Part shown: positions 32,050 through 41,172 of the stretch, one piece after another
Layout of the letters: the number at the start of each line of letters is the position of its first letter
Position numbering within the stretch: the first letter of the stretch is position 1
Source: Frigoribacterium sp. SL97
GTDB lineage: Bacteria; Actinomycetota; Actinomycetes; Actinomycetales; Microbacteriaceae
NCBI RefSeq assembly: GCF_026625765.1
Contig: NZ_CP113062.1
Coordinates: 744,001-808,000 of the forward strand
Length of the DNA: 64,000 nucleotides
Direction: 5' to 3'
Notes under the pieces: model-generated
Told to the model about the DNA's origin: nothing
What the model saw: only the letters and a program-made list of their open reading frames with translations
The model's database searches: none
Made by a program: the position numbers and the translations under genes

Positions 32050-32090
32050 CGGGTCGTGCAGCCGGGGCAGGGCGTCAGGCGGGTGAGGAC

Positions 32091-32510
32091 GTGATCGTGG
32101 GCATCGGCGTCGACGTCGTCGACCTCGGACGCTTCGACCGCTCGATCGAGCGCACGCCGGCGCTCGCCACGCGTCTGTTCCGAGCCGACGAGCTCGTCCT
32201 CCGGGACGGCAGCCCCCGCGGGCGCCCGTCGCTCGCGGCCCGCTTCGCCGCCAAGGAGGCGCTGATCAAGTCCCTGGGCGGCTCCACCGGGGTGCGCTGG
32301 CACGACGTCGTGGTCGTCTCCGACGACCAGGGAGCCCCGTCGCTCGTGCTCAGCGGGGGAGCGCGGTCGCTCGCCGACTCGCGAGGCGTCTCGCGCCTCC
32401 ATCTGTCGCTCAGCCACGACGGCGGGGTGGCGGTCGCGTACGTCGTCGCCGAGGGCGACGGCCGGGCCCCCGTCGACCACGACGCACACCACGAAGGGGC
32501 GGACCGATGA
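32091..32510 (+). CDS. acpS: Holo-[acyl-carrier-protein] synthase
   Basis: 139 residues. It moves phosphopantetheine from CoA to ACP. The signature IVGIGVDVVDLGRFDRSIER (first Asp binds magnesium) and RFAAKEALIKSLGG (Glu, Lys) are intact, with HLSLSHDGGVAVAYVVAE at the end. The frame is open far upstream inside glmS; GTG 32091 is chosen as the family start, with GTGAGGAC just before. The stop overlaps the next ATG by four bases. Confidence 0.95.
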   Translation: MIVGIGVDVVDLGRFDRSIERTPALATRLFRADELVLRDGSPRGRPSLAARFAAKEALIKSLGGSTGVRWHDVVVVSDDQGAPSLVLSGGARSLADSRGVSRLHLSLSHDGGVAVAYVVAEGDGRAPVDHDAHHEGADR

Positions 32511-33598
32511 CCCACGACGTCACCATCACCGTCGACACGGCCGCGTTGCGCCACAACGTCGAGGTCCTCCGGGCCGCCGTCGCGCCGTCGGCCGTCATGG
32601 CCGTGGTCAAGGCGAACGCCTACGGCCACGGTGCCGTCGAGTGCGCCCGGGCCTTCGTCGAGGCCGGCGTCGACTGGCTCGGGGTGGCCGACCTGACCGA
32701 GGCCGTGGCCCTGCGTCGAGCCGGTGTCGAGGCGCCGGTGCTCGCGTGGCTGCACGCTCCCGACGAGGACTTCGTCGAGGCCGCGGCGCTCGGCATCACC
32801 CCCGCGGTGTCGAGCGTCGACCAGCTCGAGGCGGCCGTGGCGGCCGGCGTCCGCGCGGTCCACCTGGCGATCGACACGGGTCTGAGCCGCAACGGGGCCG
32901 TCGAGTCCGAGTGGCCCGAGCTGTTCGACCGCGCGGCCGACCACGACGCCGTCGTGCCGGTCGAGGGCCTCATGACCCACGTGTCGAACGCGTCGTCCGA
33001 GGACGACGGCCTGCAGACGGCCCGCTTCGCCCGGGCGTCCGCGATGCTCGACGAGCGGGGGGTGCGGCCGCCCCTGCTGCACGTGGCCGCCTCGGCGGCG
33101 GCGCTCGACTACGTGGGGACACGAGCCACGATGGTGCGCTTCGGCCTCGCGAGCTACGGGCTGAGCCCGTACGCCGACCGCACGTCCGCCGAGCTCGGCC
33201 TGCGCCCGGCCATGACCGTCACGGCGCCGGTGACCACCGTCAAGCGCATCCCGGCGGGCGAGGGCGTGTCGTACGGCTACCTCTTCCGTCCCGAGCGCGA
33301 CACGTCGATCGCCATCGTGCCGGTCGGGTACGCGGACGGCATCGACCGGGCCGCGAGCGAGCGCGCCTCCGTCACGATCGGTCGGCGCACCTACCGCGTC
33401 CGGGGGCGCATCGCCATGAACGCCCTCGTGATCGACGTGGGCGACGACCCCGTCGAGATCGGCGACGAGGTCGTGCTCTTCGGCGACCCGGCGCTGGGTC
33501 GGCAGTCCGCCGCCGACTGGGCCGAGGCGATGGGCGGCATCACCTACGAGGTCGTCGCCTGCCTGGCCGCCGGCCTCACCCGGAGGTACACCGCATGA
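32507..33598 (+). CDS. alr: Alanine racemase family protein, copy 1
   Basis: 363 residues, a PLP enzyme supplying D-amino acids to the wall. The PLP lysine motif is VVKANAYGHG (about residue 35), the racemase Tyr is in VGYADGIDR, and TGLSRNG and MVRFGLASYGL keep the expected Arg residues. It differs from canonical Alr in the usual MDQ motif, which reads GRIAMNALVIDVGDD (Asp to Asn), and HxxNSA, which reads HVAASAA. It overlaps acpS and the next racemase gene, so the three are translated together. Alanine is the default substrate; another amino acid is possible. Confidence 0.9.
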   Translation: MTHDVTITVDTAALRHNVEVLRAAVAPSAVMAVVKANAYGHGAVECARAFVEAGVDWLGVADLTEAVALRRAGVEAPVLAWLHAPDEDFVEAAALGITPAVSSVDQLEAAVAAGVRAVHLAIDTGLSRNGAVESEWPELFDRAADHDAVVPVEGLMTHVSNASSEDDGLQTARFARASAMLDERGVRPPLLHVAASAAALDYVGTRATMVRFGLASYGLSPYADRTSAELGLRPAMTVTAPVTTVKRIPAGEGVSYGYLFRPERDTSIAIVPVGYADGIDRAASERASVTIGRRTYRVRGRIAMNALVIDVGDDPVEIGDEVVLFGDPALGRQSAADWAEAMGGITYEVVACLAAGLTRRYTA

Positions 33599-34731
33599 GC
33601 GCCGCGACGTCCCTGCGACGGGCCACGGTCGACCTGGCCGCGTACCGGGCGAACCTCGAGTCGTTGATCGCCCGTCTCGACCCGGTCGACATCCTGGCGA
33701 TCGTCAAGGCCGACGCCTACTCCCACGGCGCCCCCGTGCTCGTGCCCGAGGCCGTGGCGGCGGGCATCCGCTGGTTCGGCACGGTCGAACTCGCGCCGGC
33801 CCTCGAGATGCGACGGCTGGGCATCGGGGGCGACGCCTCGTTCTTCGCCTGGCAGCTCAGCCCGTCCGACGACCTCGAGGCGGCCGTCGACCTGAGCGTC
33901 GACCTGGGGGTGTCGACCTTCGACCAGCTCGACGCCGTCGCGGCGGTCGCGCGGGCCCGCGGCGGTGTCGCCCTCGTCCACCTGACGATCGACACGGGCC
34001 TGCACCGCGAGGGGTGCCTGCCCTCGGACTGGCCAGCCTTCGTCGCCCGTGCCGTCGAGTTGCGCGACGAGGGGGTGGTCCGCCTGCGCGGCATCTTCTC
34101 GCACGTCAGCGAGACGAGCGAGGCCGACGACCAGGCCGCGGCCCGCGTGTTCGAGCAGGCCGTGGCCGAGGCCGAGGCGCTCGGGGCCACCGTCGAGAAG
34201 CGGCACATGTCGTCGAGCTCGGCCGCACTCGAACACCCCGAACGACGCTTCGACATGGTGCGCATGGGGTCGAACGGCCTGGGCATCCCCGTGACCGAGG
34301 GCGTCACCGCCGCCGACCGGGGACTGCGGCAGGTGCTCACGCTGAGCGCGTCCGTGGTCAAGGTCAAGCGCGTCGCCGCGGGCACCGGCGTCTCGTACGA
34401 CTACACGTTCCGTGCTCCGTCCGACACGACGCTCGCGCTCGTGCCCCTGGGGTACGCCGACGGCGTCAGCCGGCGGGCGCAGGGCACCGTGCACGTCGTC
34501 GTGAACGGCGCGCCCCGCCCGATCGTGGGCCGGGTCGCGATGGACCAGTTCCTGGTCGACATGGGCGACGACCCCGTCGCGGTCGGTGACGAGGTCGTGT
34601 TGTTCGGGCCGGGCGACCAGGGCGAGATGACCATCGGCGAGTGGGCCGACGCCACCGACACGATCCCCGAAGAGGTCGCCTGCCGCGTCGGAGCCCGGGT
34701 GCCCCGCGTCTACGTCGGCGGACGGCCGTGA
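33595..34731 (+). CDS. Alanine racemase family protein, copy 2
   Basis: 378 residues, a second Alr-fold protein directly after the first with a four-base overlap. PLP lysine motif IVKADAYSHG, catalytic LGYADGVSR, and canonical GRVAMDQFLVDMGDD. It deviates elsewhere: YSHG instead of YGHG, HMSSSSAALEH instead of HxxNSA, and VRMGSNGLGIP instead of VRPGIALYG. The two copies have diverged at different motifs, which suggests division of substrates. It might act on another residue of the peptidoglycan, since Microbacteriaceae walls hold several D-amino acids (inference). Confidence 0.88.
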   Translation: MSAATSLRRATVDLAAYRANLESLIARLDPVDILAIVKADAYSHGAPVLVPEAVAAGIRWFGTVELAPALEMRRLGIGGDASFFAWQLSPSDDLEAAVDLSVDLGVSTFDQLDAVAAVARARGGVALVHLTIDTGLHREGCLPSDWPAFVARAVELRDEGVVRLRGIFSHVSETSEADDQAAARVFEQAVAEAEALGATVEKRHMSSSSAALEHPERRFDMVRMGSNGLGIPVTEGVTAADRGLRQVLTLSASVVKVKRVAAGTGVSYDYTFRAPSDTTLALVPLGYADGVSRRAQGTVHVVVNGAPRPIVGRVAMDQFLVDMGDDPVAVGDEVVLFGPGDQGEMTIGEWADATDTIPEEVACRVGARVPRVYVGGRP

Positions 34732-35291
34732 CCGTCCAGGGCGACCCCGTCGAGTTGACCGTCGCCGACGCCGACGCCATGGAGGCGCTGGGGCGTCGGA
34801 TGGCCGGGTCGCTGCGGGCGGGTGACCTGCTGGTGTTGACCGGACCGCTCGGCGCCGGCAAGACGACCTTCACGCGCGGCCTCGGCGAGGGGCTCCAGGT
34901 GCGCGGCCAGGTGGCGAGCCCGACGTTCGTCCTGGCGCGCACGCACCCGACCGCGTCGGGCACGCCCCTGGTGCACGTGGACGCGTACCGGCTGTCGGGC
35001 GAGGCCGAGCTCGACGACCTGGACCTCGACTTCGAGGGCTCGATCGTCGTGGTCGAGTGGGGAGCCGGGCTGCTGGACGGCGTCGCCGAGTCGTGGCTCG
35101 ACATCGTCATCGAGCGTCCGACCGGGGCGGCCGAGGCGCCGGTCGTCGACGCGGCGGACGACGGGTCGGCGGGGCACGGGCCGGACGACGAGCAGGAGGT
35201 GCCCGCTCCCGAGGTGCTCGACGAGCCGAGACGCGTGACGATCACGCCGCACGGCACCCGCTGGGCCGACACGGCCCTGCTCGCCGACTGA
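34728..35291 (+). CDS. tsaE: tRNA t6A synthesis ATPase TsaE
   Basis: 187 residues. TsaE works with TsaB and TsaD to make threonylcarbamoyladenosine at position 37 of ANN-decoding tRNAs. The Walker A is GPLGAGKTTFTRGLGEGL (about 43-60), followed by VASPTFVLARTH and the Walker B-like VVVEWGAGLL. An acidic insert (about 132-165) lies before the C-terminal strand. GTG 34728 overlaps the alr copy 2 stop. tsaB, rimI and tsaD normally follow but lie about 24 kb away here. Confidence 0.95.
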   Translation: MTVQGDPVELTVADADAMEALGRRMAGSLRAGDLLVLTGPLGAGKTTFTRGLGEGLQVRGQVASPTFVLARTHPTASGTPLVHVDAYRLSGEAELDDLDLDFEGSIVVVEWGAGLLDGVAESWLDIVIERPTGAAEAPVVDAADDGSAGHGPDDEQEVPAPEVLDEPRRVTITPHGTRWADTALLAD

Positions 35292-35387
35292 CCGTCACGG
35301 GCACGGGCACCCCCTCCGGGGGTCGTGAGGACCTCTCTGCTCCGGGTATGCTCGCCAGGTTCCACCACCTCAACCCGGGAGTGTCCG

Positions 35388-36892
35388 TTGGATCCTCAGC
35401 ACTACTGGCGCGCTCTCCTGAAGAGTTGGCCCCTCGTCGTCGTCCTCGCCCTCGTCGGCGGAGGCGCGGGTTACGCGTACGCCCAGACGCAGCCCGACTC
35501 GTTCCGGGCCACGAGCAGCGTGTTCGTCTCGGCGACCGAGGGCTCCGACCCCAACGAGCTGTTGCAGGGGTCGTCGTACACGCAGAACCTCGTGCAGAGC
35601 TACACGCGTCTCGCCACGTCGTCGGTCGTGCTCGAACCCGTCATCCAGCAGATGGGCCTCGACGTGACCCCGACGCAGCTGGCACGTCAGATCACCGCCG
35701 AGAACCCTCTGAACACCGTCATCATCGACGTCGCCGTGGTGGACGGCGACGCGCAACGGGCGGCCGACGTCGCGAACGCGGTCACCATCTCGTTGAGCCG
35801 GCAGGCCCGGGCGCTGTCGCCCGAGAACACCGCCGGCAACTCGACGCTGAGCGTCGCGCCGATCGCCGAGGCCACGCCCCCGACGTCGCCCATCAGCCCG
35901 AACCGCCGACTGATCGCCCTGAGCGGTCTCGCCATCGGAACCGTCCTCGGCATCGCCCTGGCGCTGCTGCGATCGGTGGTCGACACCAGGCTCCGCACCG
36001 CCCGCGACGTCGAGGACCTGCACCTCGTGCCGTTGCTCGGCAGCGTCACGCGCCGCAACCGTGGCGTGCTGGCTCTCTCCGACGAACCCCAGGGAGCGGC
36101 GGCGGACGACTTCCGTCGCATCCGGGCCCAGCTGCAGTTCGCGGACGTCGACCGGGCCACCCGGACCATCGCCGTCTCGTCGGTCGCGGCCGACGAACGC
36201 GAGGGAGGGCGGCGGTCGCCCTCGACCTCGCGCTGGCCTTCGCCGAGCGGGGCCTCGAGGTGCTCGTGGTGGACGCCGACCTGCGTGGCAGCGGACTCGC
36301 CGAGCTCGCCGCCGTCTCGGACGAGGTCGGCCTGACCGACGTCGTCGTCGGCCGACTCGAGTTCGCCGCCGCCGTGACGTCGTGGCGCGACGGCGTCGAC
36401 ATCCTCACGGCCGGCGACGTGCCGCCGAACCCGAGCCCGCTGCTGAGCTCGCGATCGATGGCCCTGCTGCTCGAGACCGCCGGGGAGCGCTACGACGTCG
36501 TCGTGGTCGACGCCCCCGCGGTGCTCACGTCGTCCGACACGCTCGAGATCGGTCGCCTGACCGACGGCGTCGTCATCGTCGCCACGGCGGGCCGGTCGAC
36601 CCGGCCGCGGCTCGTGTCGGCCGTCCGCGCGCTGACGAACGTCAAGGTGCGCGTCATCGGCGTCGTGTTCGACGGGGTGGCCCCGGGCCGTCAGCGGGCG
36701 TCGCACGACCTGCCGCCGTCGGTGCTCGTGCCCGTCTCGACGTCGTCCGACGAGCAGACCTATCCCTTCGGCTCCGCCACGACGGCCGACGCGACCGCCA
36801 CGACGACCGCCGCGACGGCCGCCACGACCGACGCGGCGGCCCCGGGCAGGTCCCGCCGCACCGCGGGCCGCCAGGGCGACGCCACGTCGTGA
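35388..36892 (+). pseudogene. Frameshifted Wzz/BY-kinase-like polysaccharide co-polymerase
   Basis: The first part (from TTG 35388, GGGAG upstream) has a Wzz topology: helix 1 near residues 13-32, a periplasmic part, helix 2 at RLIALSGLAIGTVLGIALALLRSVV. It then enters a bacterial tyrosine-kinase domain. The frame changes at 36201-36216: the first frame ends at 36335, but the second frame carries the continuing domain (AERGLEVLVVDADLR, YDVVVVDAPAVL) to 36892. One added base restores one protein of about 500 residues. In that restored protein the Walker A position would read EGGAAV, not GEGKST, so the kinase site looks degenerate anyway. A C-terminal Tyr cluster is not present. First gene of the surface operon; a GTG start at 35325 is possible. 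Confidence 0.8.
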
Positions 36893-38013
36893 GCCCCACC
36901 CGCCCGGCCCGCCCGTCCCGGGGGCGCACGCCGCGCCTCCCGGCGGTCCGCCTCTACGAGTCCGTGCGCACGGCCCACCTCGAGCGGGCGCACGAGCTGG
37001 CGCCCGCCAGCATCGTCTACCGCGTCACCCGCTACGACTTCGACGACTCGCTCGCCGCGGGGCTCGAACTCGTGCAGGCCGGTCCGCTCGCCTCGGCCTG
37101 GCTGATCGCGCGGTCACGGGTCGAGACGCTCGAGGTGAACGAGCCGCTCATGACGTCGAGCCTGCCGACCACGGCGCTGGTGCTGGCCGCCCTCGCCGTC
37201 CGACGCCGACTGACCGGCCGCCGCACGGTCGTCGTCAGCTACCTGATCGGCAACGCCGACCCCTTCGACGCGGCCACTGCTCCGCGCCTGCGGACGCGAC
37301 TGCGCCGACGAGGCGAACGCGTGCTGGCACGCGCGGTCTGGCGCCGTCTCGACCGGGTGGTCTTCGGGACGGACGCCGCGCGCGAGACGTACGCGCGCCT
37401 CCTGGGGGCCGCCTCGCCCCGTGTCACCACGACCACCGTGCCGGCCCTGCCGACCCGGTACGCGGACGCCCACGGTGGCGGCGTCCGCCCGCCCGCGGTC
37501 GCCTTCGTCGGCTCGTTCGTCGAGCGCAAGGGGCTGCGCGTCCTGGCGGCGGCCTGGCCGCTCGTCGTCGCCGCCCGCCCCGAGGCGACGCTGACCCTGC
37601 TCGGCAAGGGCGCCCTCGAGCAGGAGGCGCGGGCACTGTCGGTCGCGCAGCCCTCGGTCGCCGTCGAGGTCGACCCGCCCCGTCCCCGCATCCACTCCGC
37701 GCTCGAGGAGGCGCGCGTGCTCGTGCTCTGGTCGCAGCCCAGCCCGACCTGGCGCGAACAGGTGGGGCTGCCGATCGTCGAGGGGCTGTCGCACGGCTGC
37801 ACCGTCGTCACGACCACCGAGACGGGGCTCGCCGACTGGCTCGACGCCCACGGTCACGTGGTCGCGTCCGACCCCCGCGCACCACAGGTGTTGGCCGACG
37901 CGATCGTCGAGGCGCTCGACGCCGGACGCTCCGCCGACGACGTGCTGGCCGACCTGCCCGACCGGGACGGACGCCTCTCCGCGGACGACCGACTGTTCAG
38001 GAGCGCCTCGTGA
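36889..38013 (+). CDS. Glycosyltransferase family 4 (GT-B fold)
   Basis: 374 residues. The C-terminal domain starts at PAVAFVGSFVERKGLRVLAAAWPLV, the typical GT4 nucleotide-sugar domain, and has an EX7E motif in REQVGLPIVEGLSHGCTVVTT. There is no signal peptide or membrane helix, so it is cytoplasmic. It overlaps the kinase-like gene and the flippase by four bases each, so it belongs to the same polysaccharide operon. The sugar is not predictable. The start is GTG 36889; the open frame further upstream lies in the kinase gene. Confidence 0.9.
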   Translation: MSPTRPARPSRGRTPRLPAVRLYESVRTAHLERAHELAPASIVYRVTRYDFDDSLAAGLELVQAGPLASAWLIARSRVETLEVNEPLMTSSLPTTALVLAALAVRRRLTGRRTVVVSYLIGNADPFDAATAPRLRTRLRRRGERVLARAVWRRLDRVVFGTDAARETYARLLGAASPRVTTTTVPALPTRYADAHGGGVRPPAVAFVGSFVERKGLRVLAAAWPLVVAARPEATLTLLGKGALEQEARALSVAQPSVAVEVDPPRPRIHSALEEARVLVLWSQPSPTWREQVGLPIVEGLSHGCTVVTTTETGLADWLDAHGHVVASDPRAPQVLADAIVEALDAGRSADDVLADLPDRDGRLSADDRLFRSAS

Positions 38014-39536
38014 GCCGGTCGACGACGGGCTCGGCCGGTCGTCCCCGCCGGGGCGGAGCGATGGCCGCCGTGGGCTCGACCGCGGCGACGAAGGTCATCG
38101 TGATGGGCCTGTCGGGCGTGCTCGGCATCATCACGAGCCGCATGATCATCCAGAACTTCGGCACCGACGCCTACGCGCAGTACGGGCTGCTCTCGACCTT
38201 CCCGACCCTGTTGCCGTTCGCCGACCTCGGCATCGCGGCCATCGTCATCAACGCGGTGGCCGGGTCGTCGTCGGTCCGCACCGACGACTTCGTCAAGCGC
38301 TCGATCGTCACCGCCTTCCGCGTGCTGCTGGTGTCGGGCGGCATCATGGTCGCGGTCGCCCTGCTCATCACCCTCGCGGGCTGGTGGCCCGTTCTGCTCG
38401 GCGAGGGGTTGCTGCCCGACGGTGGCTCGCTCGCGGCGGGACTCTGCCTCGCGGTGTTCGGCCTCGTGATCCCGCTCACGGTCGGGCAGCGCATCCTCGT
38501 GGGGCTGAAGAAGACCAGCACGCAGGTCGCCAGCCAGGCCGTCGTGGCACCGTTCATGCTGCTCGCCATCGGTTCGGCCGTCATGTTCAGCGTGCCGGTC
38601 GGCAGCTACCTCGCGGTCATCTCGTACGTGGCCAACAGCCTCGTCTCGGTGATCTGCCTGATCGTGGCGGCGCGCGCGCTGTCGCCGCAGATCGGGTCGG
38701 CCGTCAAGCTCGTGCCCCGCATCCGCAGCTACCGCGGCGTGCCCGCGCTGGGCCTGGCCTGGCCGATGCTCGTGCAGATGATCGCCCTGCCGGTCGCGAT
38801 GCAGACCGGCCGCCTGCTCCTCAGCCACCTGGCCGGGCCGGACGAACTGGCGCAGTACAACCTCGCCTCGCAGCTCTTCGGCATCGTGCTTCAGACCGTC
38901 GCGGCCGCGGGCATCGCCCTCTGGCCGGTGTACGCCGCGGCCCGCTCGGCCGGGCGGGTGGAGTCGCCCACCGTGCCGACGCTGTGGTTCCTGCTGGGGG
39001 GACTCGTGCTGGGCACGGCGCTCGCCGTGCTGAGCCCGTTCCTGGCGCGCTTCGTCTCGGGCGGGGCGATCACGCTCGACGGCTGGATGCTCGTCGGCTT
39101 CGTCGTGTTCGTCGGCCTGCAGGCGGCGAAGTACCCGGTCGGCATGTACATGACCGACAAGACCGGGCTGGTCTTCCAGGTGCTGCCGATCGTGCTGATG
39201 GTGCCGCTCAACCTGGGGTTGTCGTGGTGGTTCATCGGGCAGGTCGGGGCCGCCGGACCCGTGCTGGGGTCGGCGATCTCGGTGGCGCTCTGCCAGCTCG
39301 TGCCGAACCTCTGGTACGTGTCGCGCGACCTCGGTCGCCGTCGGGCCGAGGCGGCAGCGGGCGGAGCGGCCGGCGACGATGCCGACGACGACGGCACCGT
39401 GGGCCTCGACGTCGACGAGCAGCGTGGCGACGAGACGGCGACCGACCAGGCCATCGTCGAGCGGGCGGCGGCCGAACAGGCCTCCGACGCACGGTCCGGC
39501 GACGGGCGTGGCGACGGACCCGAGGAGGCTCGGTGA
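38010..39536 (+). CDS. Wzx/MATE-like polysaccharide flippase
   Basis: 508 residues with about 12-14 hydrophobic helices (about 20-450), the polysaccharide-transporter topology. Family-like pieces are SRMIIQNFGTDAYAQYGLLSTFPTLLPFADLGIAAIVINAVA at the N-terminus and QLFGIVLQTVAAAGIALWPVYAAAR in the middle. The last 60 residues are hydrophilic and acidic (DDADDDGTVGLDVDEQ). It should move lipid-linked repeat units across the membrane. GTG start overlapping the upstream GT; it overlaps the next GT by four bases. Confidence 0.9.
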   Translation: MSRSTTGSAGRPRRGGAMAAVGSTAATKVIVMGLSGVLGIITSRMIIQNFGTDAYAQYGLLSTFPTLLPFADLGIAAIVINAVAGSSSVRTDDFVKRSIVTAFRVLLVSGGIMVAVALLITLAGWWPVLLGEGLLPDGGSLAAGLCLAVFGLVIPLTVGQRILVGLKKTSTQVASQAVVAPFMLLAIGSAVMFSVPVGSYLAVISYVANSLVSVICLIVAARALSPQIGSAVKLVPRIRSYRGVPALGLAWPMLVQMIALPVAMQTGRLLLSHLAGPDELAQYNLASQLFGIVLQTVAAAGIALWPVYAAARSAGRVESPTVPTLWFLLGGLVLGTALAVLSPFLARFVSGGAITLDGWMLVGFVVFVGLQAAKYPVGMYMTDKTGLVFQVLPIVLMVPLNLGLSWWFIGQVGAAGPVLGSAISVALCQLVPNLWYVSRDLGRRRAEAAAGGAAGDDADDDGTVGLDVDEQRGDETATDQAIVERAAAEQASDARSGDGRGDGPEEAR

Positions 39537-40546
39537 TCGAGGTCCTGTTCGCGAGCGAACGCGACGTCCCCGGTTGGGCGGCCGACCACGCGGCGGGCCT
39601 CCGCCCCGGCCTCTGGCCGTACGGCCTCGAGGCGCTGCGCGACGCGGACCCGGAGGCGCGCATCGCGTCCGTCCCGGAACCCGGCCGCCTGCAGGTGCTG
39701 CGCGACCGGGTGGTGCCGCGCCGCGCCTCCTCGTCCGGGGTGCCGTCCGACGACGTCGGGGTGACCTGGGACGAGAACGTCGCGCGTCGGATGCTGCTGG
39801 CACGGCCGCACGAGCGCATGTACACGGGCGTGATCTGGGTGACGGACCGGGTCGAGCGCGGGCAGGACGTCGGGCGCATGCGTGACGTGCTGCGACGCAT
39901 GAGCGGACTCTGGGTGATCAGCCGCGGGCAGGTCGAGCCGTTGCGACGGTTCGTCGGCGAGGACGGCCCGCCGGTCGGGTTCTTCACCTTCGGGGTCGAC
40001 GAGGACTTCTTCGCGGCGCGCCCGTGGCCCACGCGACCGATGGTGCTGAGCATCGGAGGCGACCGCGACCGCGACCCGGCGACCCTGTTCGCGACGCTCG
40101 AGCAGGTCCACGCCGAGCGACCGGACGTCGAGCTGGTCGTGCAGACGACGAGCGACGCGGCCCCGCCCGAGGGCGTCACCGTGGTGCCGCACGTCTCGCA
40201 CCGCGAGCTGGCCGAGCTGTACGCCCGTGCCTCGCTCGTCGCCGTGGCGACGCGCGACAACCTGCACGCGTCCGGCATGACGGTCAGCCTCGAGGCGATG
40301 GCCACGGGTCGGCCCGTCGTGATGACGGACACGCCGGGCATCGAGGACTACGTGGTGCACGAACGCACCGGGCTGCTCGCGCCGGTGGGGGACTCGGCGG
40401 CCCTCGCCGGGCACGTGCTGCGGCTGCTCGGCGACGAGGCCGAGGCACGCGCGTTCGGCGCGGCGGGACGGACCCTCGTCGAGGAGCGGCTGACGACGCG
40501 GCACCTCGCGGCGTCGCTGGCGGAGTTCGTCGGCGCCTCGGCATGA
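39533..40546 (+). CDS. Glycosyltransferase family 4 (GT-B fold)
   Basis: 337 residues. The N-terminal half contains a variable acceptor domain. The C-terminal half has VLSIGGDRDRDPATLFATLEQV, PHVSHRELAELYARASLVAVATRDN and SGMTVSLEAMATGRPVVMTDTPGIEDYVVHERTGLL, a typical GT4 donor domain. It is cytoplasmic. Start GTG 39533 overlaps the flippase stop. Acceptor and donor are unknown. Confidence 0.9.
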   Translation: MIEVLFASERDVPGWAADHAAGLRPGLWPYGLEALRDADPEARIASVPEPGRLQVLRDRVVPRRASSSGVPSDDVGVTWDENVARRMLLARPHERMYTGVIWVTDRVERGQDVGRMRDVLRRMSGLWVISRGQVEPLRRFVGEDGPPVGFFTFGVDEDFFAARPWPTRPMVLSIGGDRDRDPATLFATLEQVHAERPDVELVVQTTSDAAPPEGVTVVPHVSHRELAELYARASLVAVATRDNLHASGMTVSLEAMATGRPVVMTDTPGIEDYVVHERTGLLAPVGDSAALAGHVLRLLGDEAEARAFGAAGRTLVEERLTTRHLAASLAEFVGASA

Positions 40547-41115
40547 GCTCGGGGGCGCCGAGGGGCATGGCCCGGTTGTGGCCGTTCAAGCGCAGGGACG
40601 CGAAGGTGCCGGGTGTCGGTGGCGGAACCGTCCGGACCGAGGCGAGCGAGGCCGTCGAGGGTGCCACGCACGTGAAGGTCCGCGTCCTGCTCGACCAAGA
40701 GGACGGGTGGCCGGACACGGAGTCCGAGGGGCTGTGGGCGCTGCCGCTGATCTCCGGTGACTACCGCCTCGAGAACACGCCGTTCTTCGCCTTCGGGATG
40801 TCGAACGGCGACGAGGTCGCGGTCTCGTCGGATGCTGACGGCGTGCTCTGGGTGAGCGGAGTCGTCTGGCGCAGGGGACGCATGACGGTCCGCATCATCA
40901 CGAGTGATCGAGACGACTCGCTCGAGGGCATCCTCGCGGAGTTCGCACCCCTGGGCGTGACGGGCGAGGGCTTTCAGCAGTTCCGGTTGCTGTCCTTCGA
41001 CCTCGGCCCGGAGTCGGACGTCCCCGCCGCGAAGAGGCTGCTGGCGCACGGTGCGGCGTCCGGGCGCTGGGAGTACGAGGAAGCCGACGTGTCGGACGCG
41101 TGGCTGGCCCTCTGA
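40543..41115 (+). CDS. DUF4265-family protein
   Basis: 190 residues. The core matches DUF4265: EGLWALPLISGDYRLENTPFFAFGMSNGDEVAV, then GRMTVRIIT and a Leu/Gly-rich end. No catalytic motif or membrane segment is seen, and the function of the family is not known to me. ATG 40543 overlaps the GT stop by four bases; ATG 40567 is an alternative that removes eight residues. Last gene of this plus-strand group. It converges on the AAA ATPase gene. Confidence 0.75.
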   Translation: MSSGAPRGMARLWPFKRRDAKVPGVGGGTVRTEASEAVEGATHVKVRVLLDQEDGWPDTESEGLWALPLISGDYRLENTPFFAFGMSNGDEVAVSSDADGVLWVSGVVWRRGRMTVRIITSDRDDSLEGILAEFAPLGVTGEGFQQFRLLSFDLGPESDVPAAKRLLAHGAASGRWEYEEADVSDAWLAL

Positions 41116-41172
41116 GGTAGCCAGCGGGCGGCCGACGGTCGCAGGCGTGGATCATCAGGGCGCCGTCGGGGC

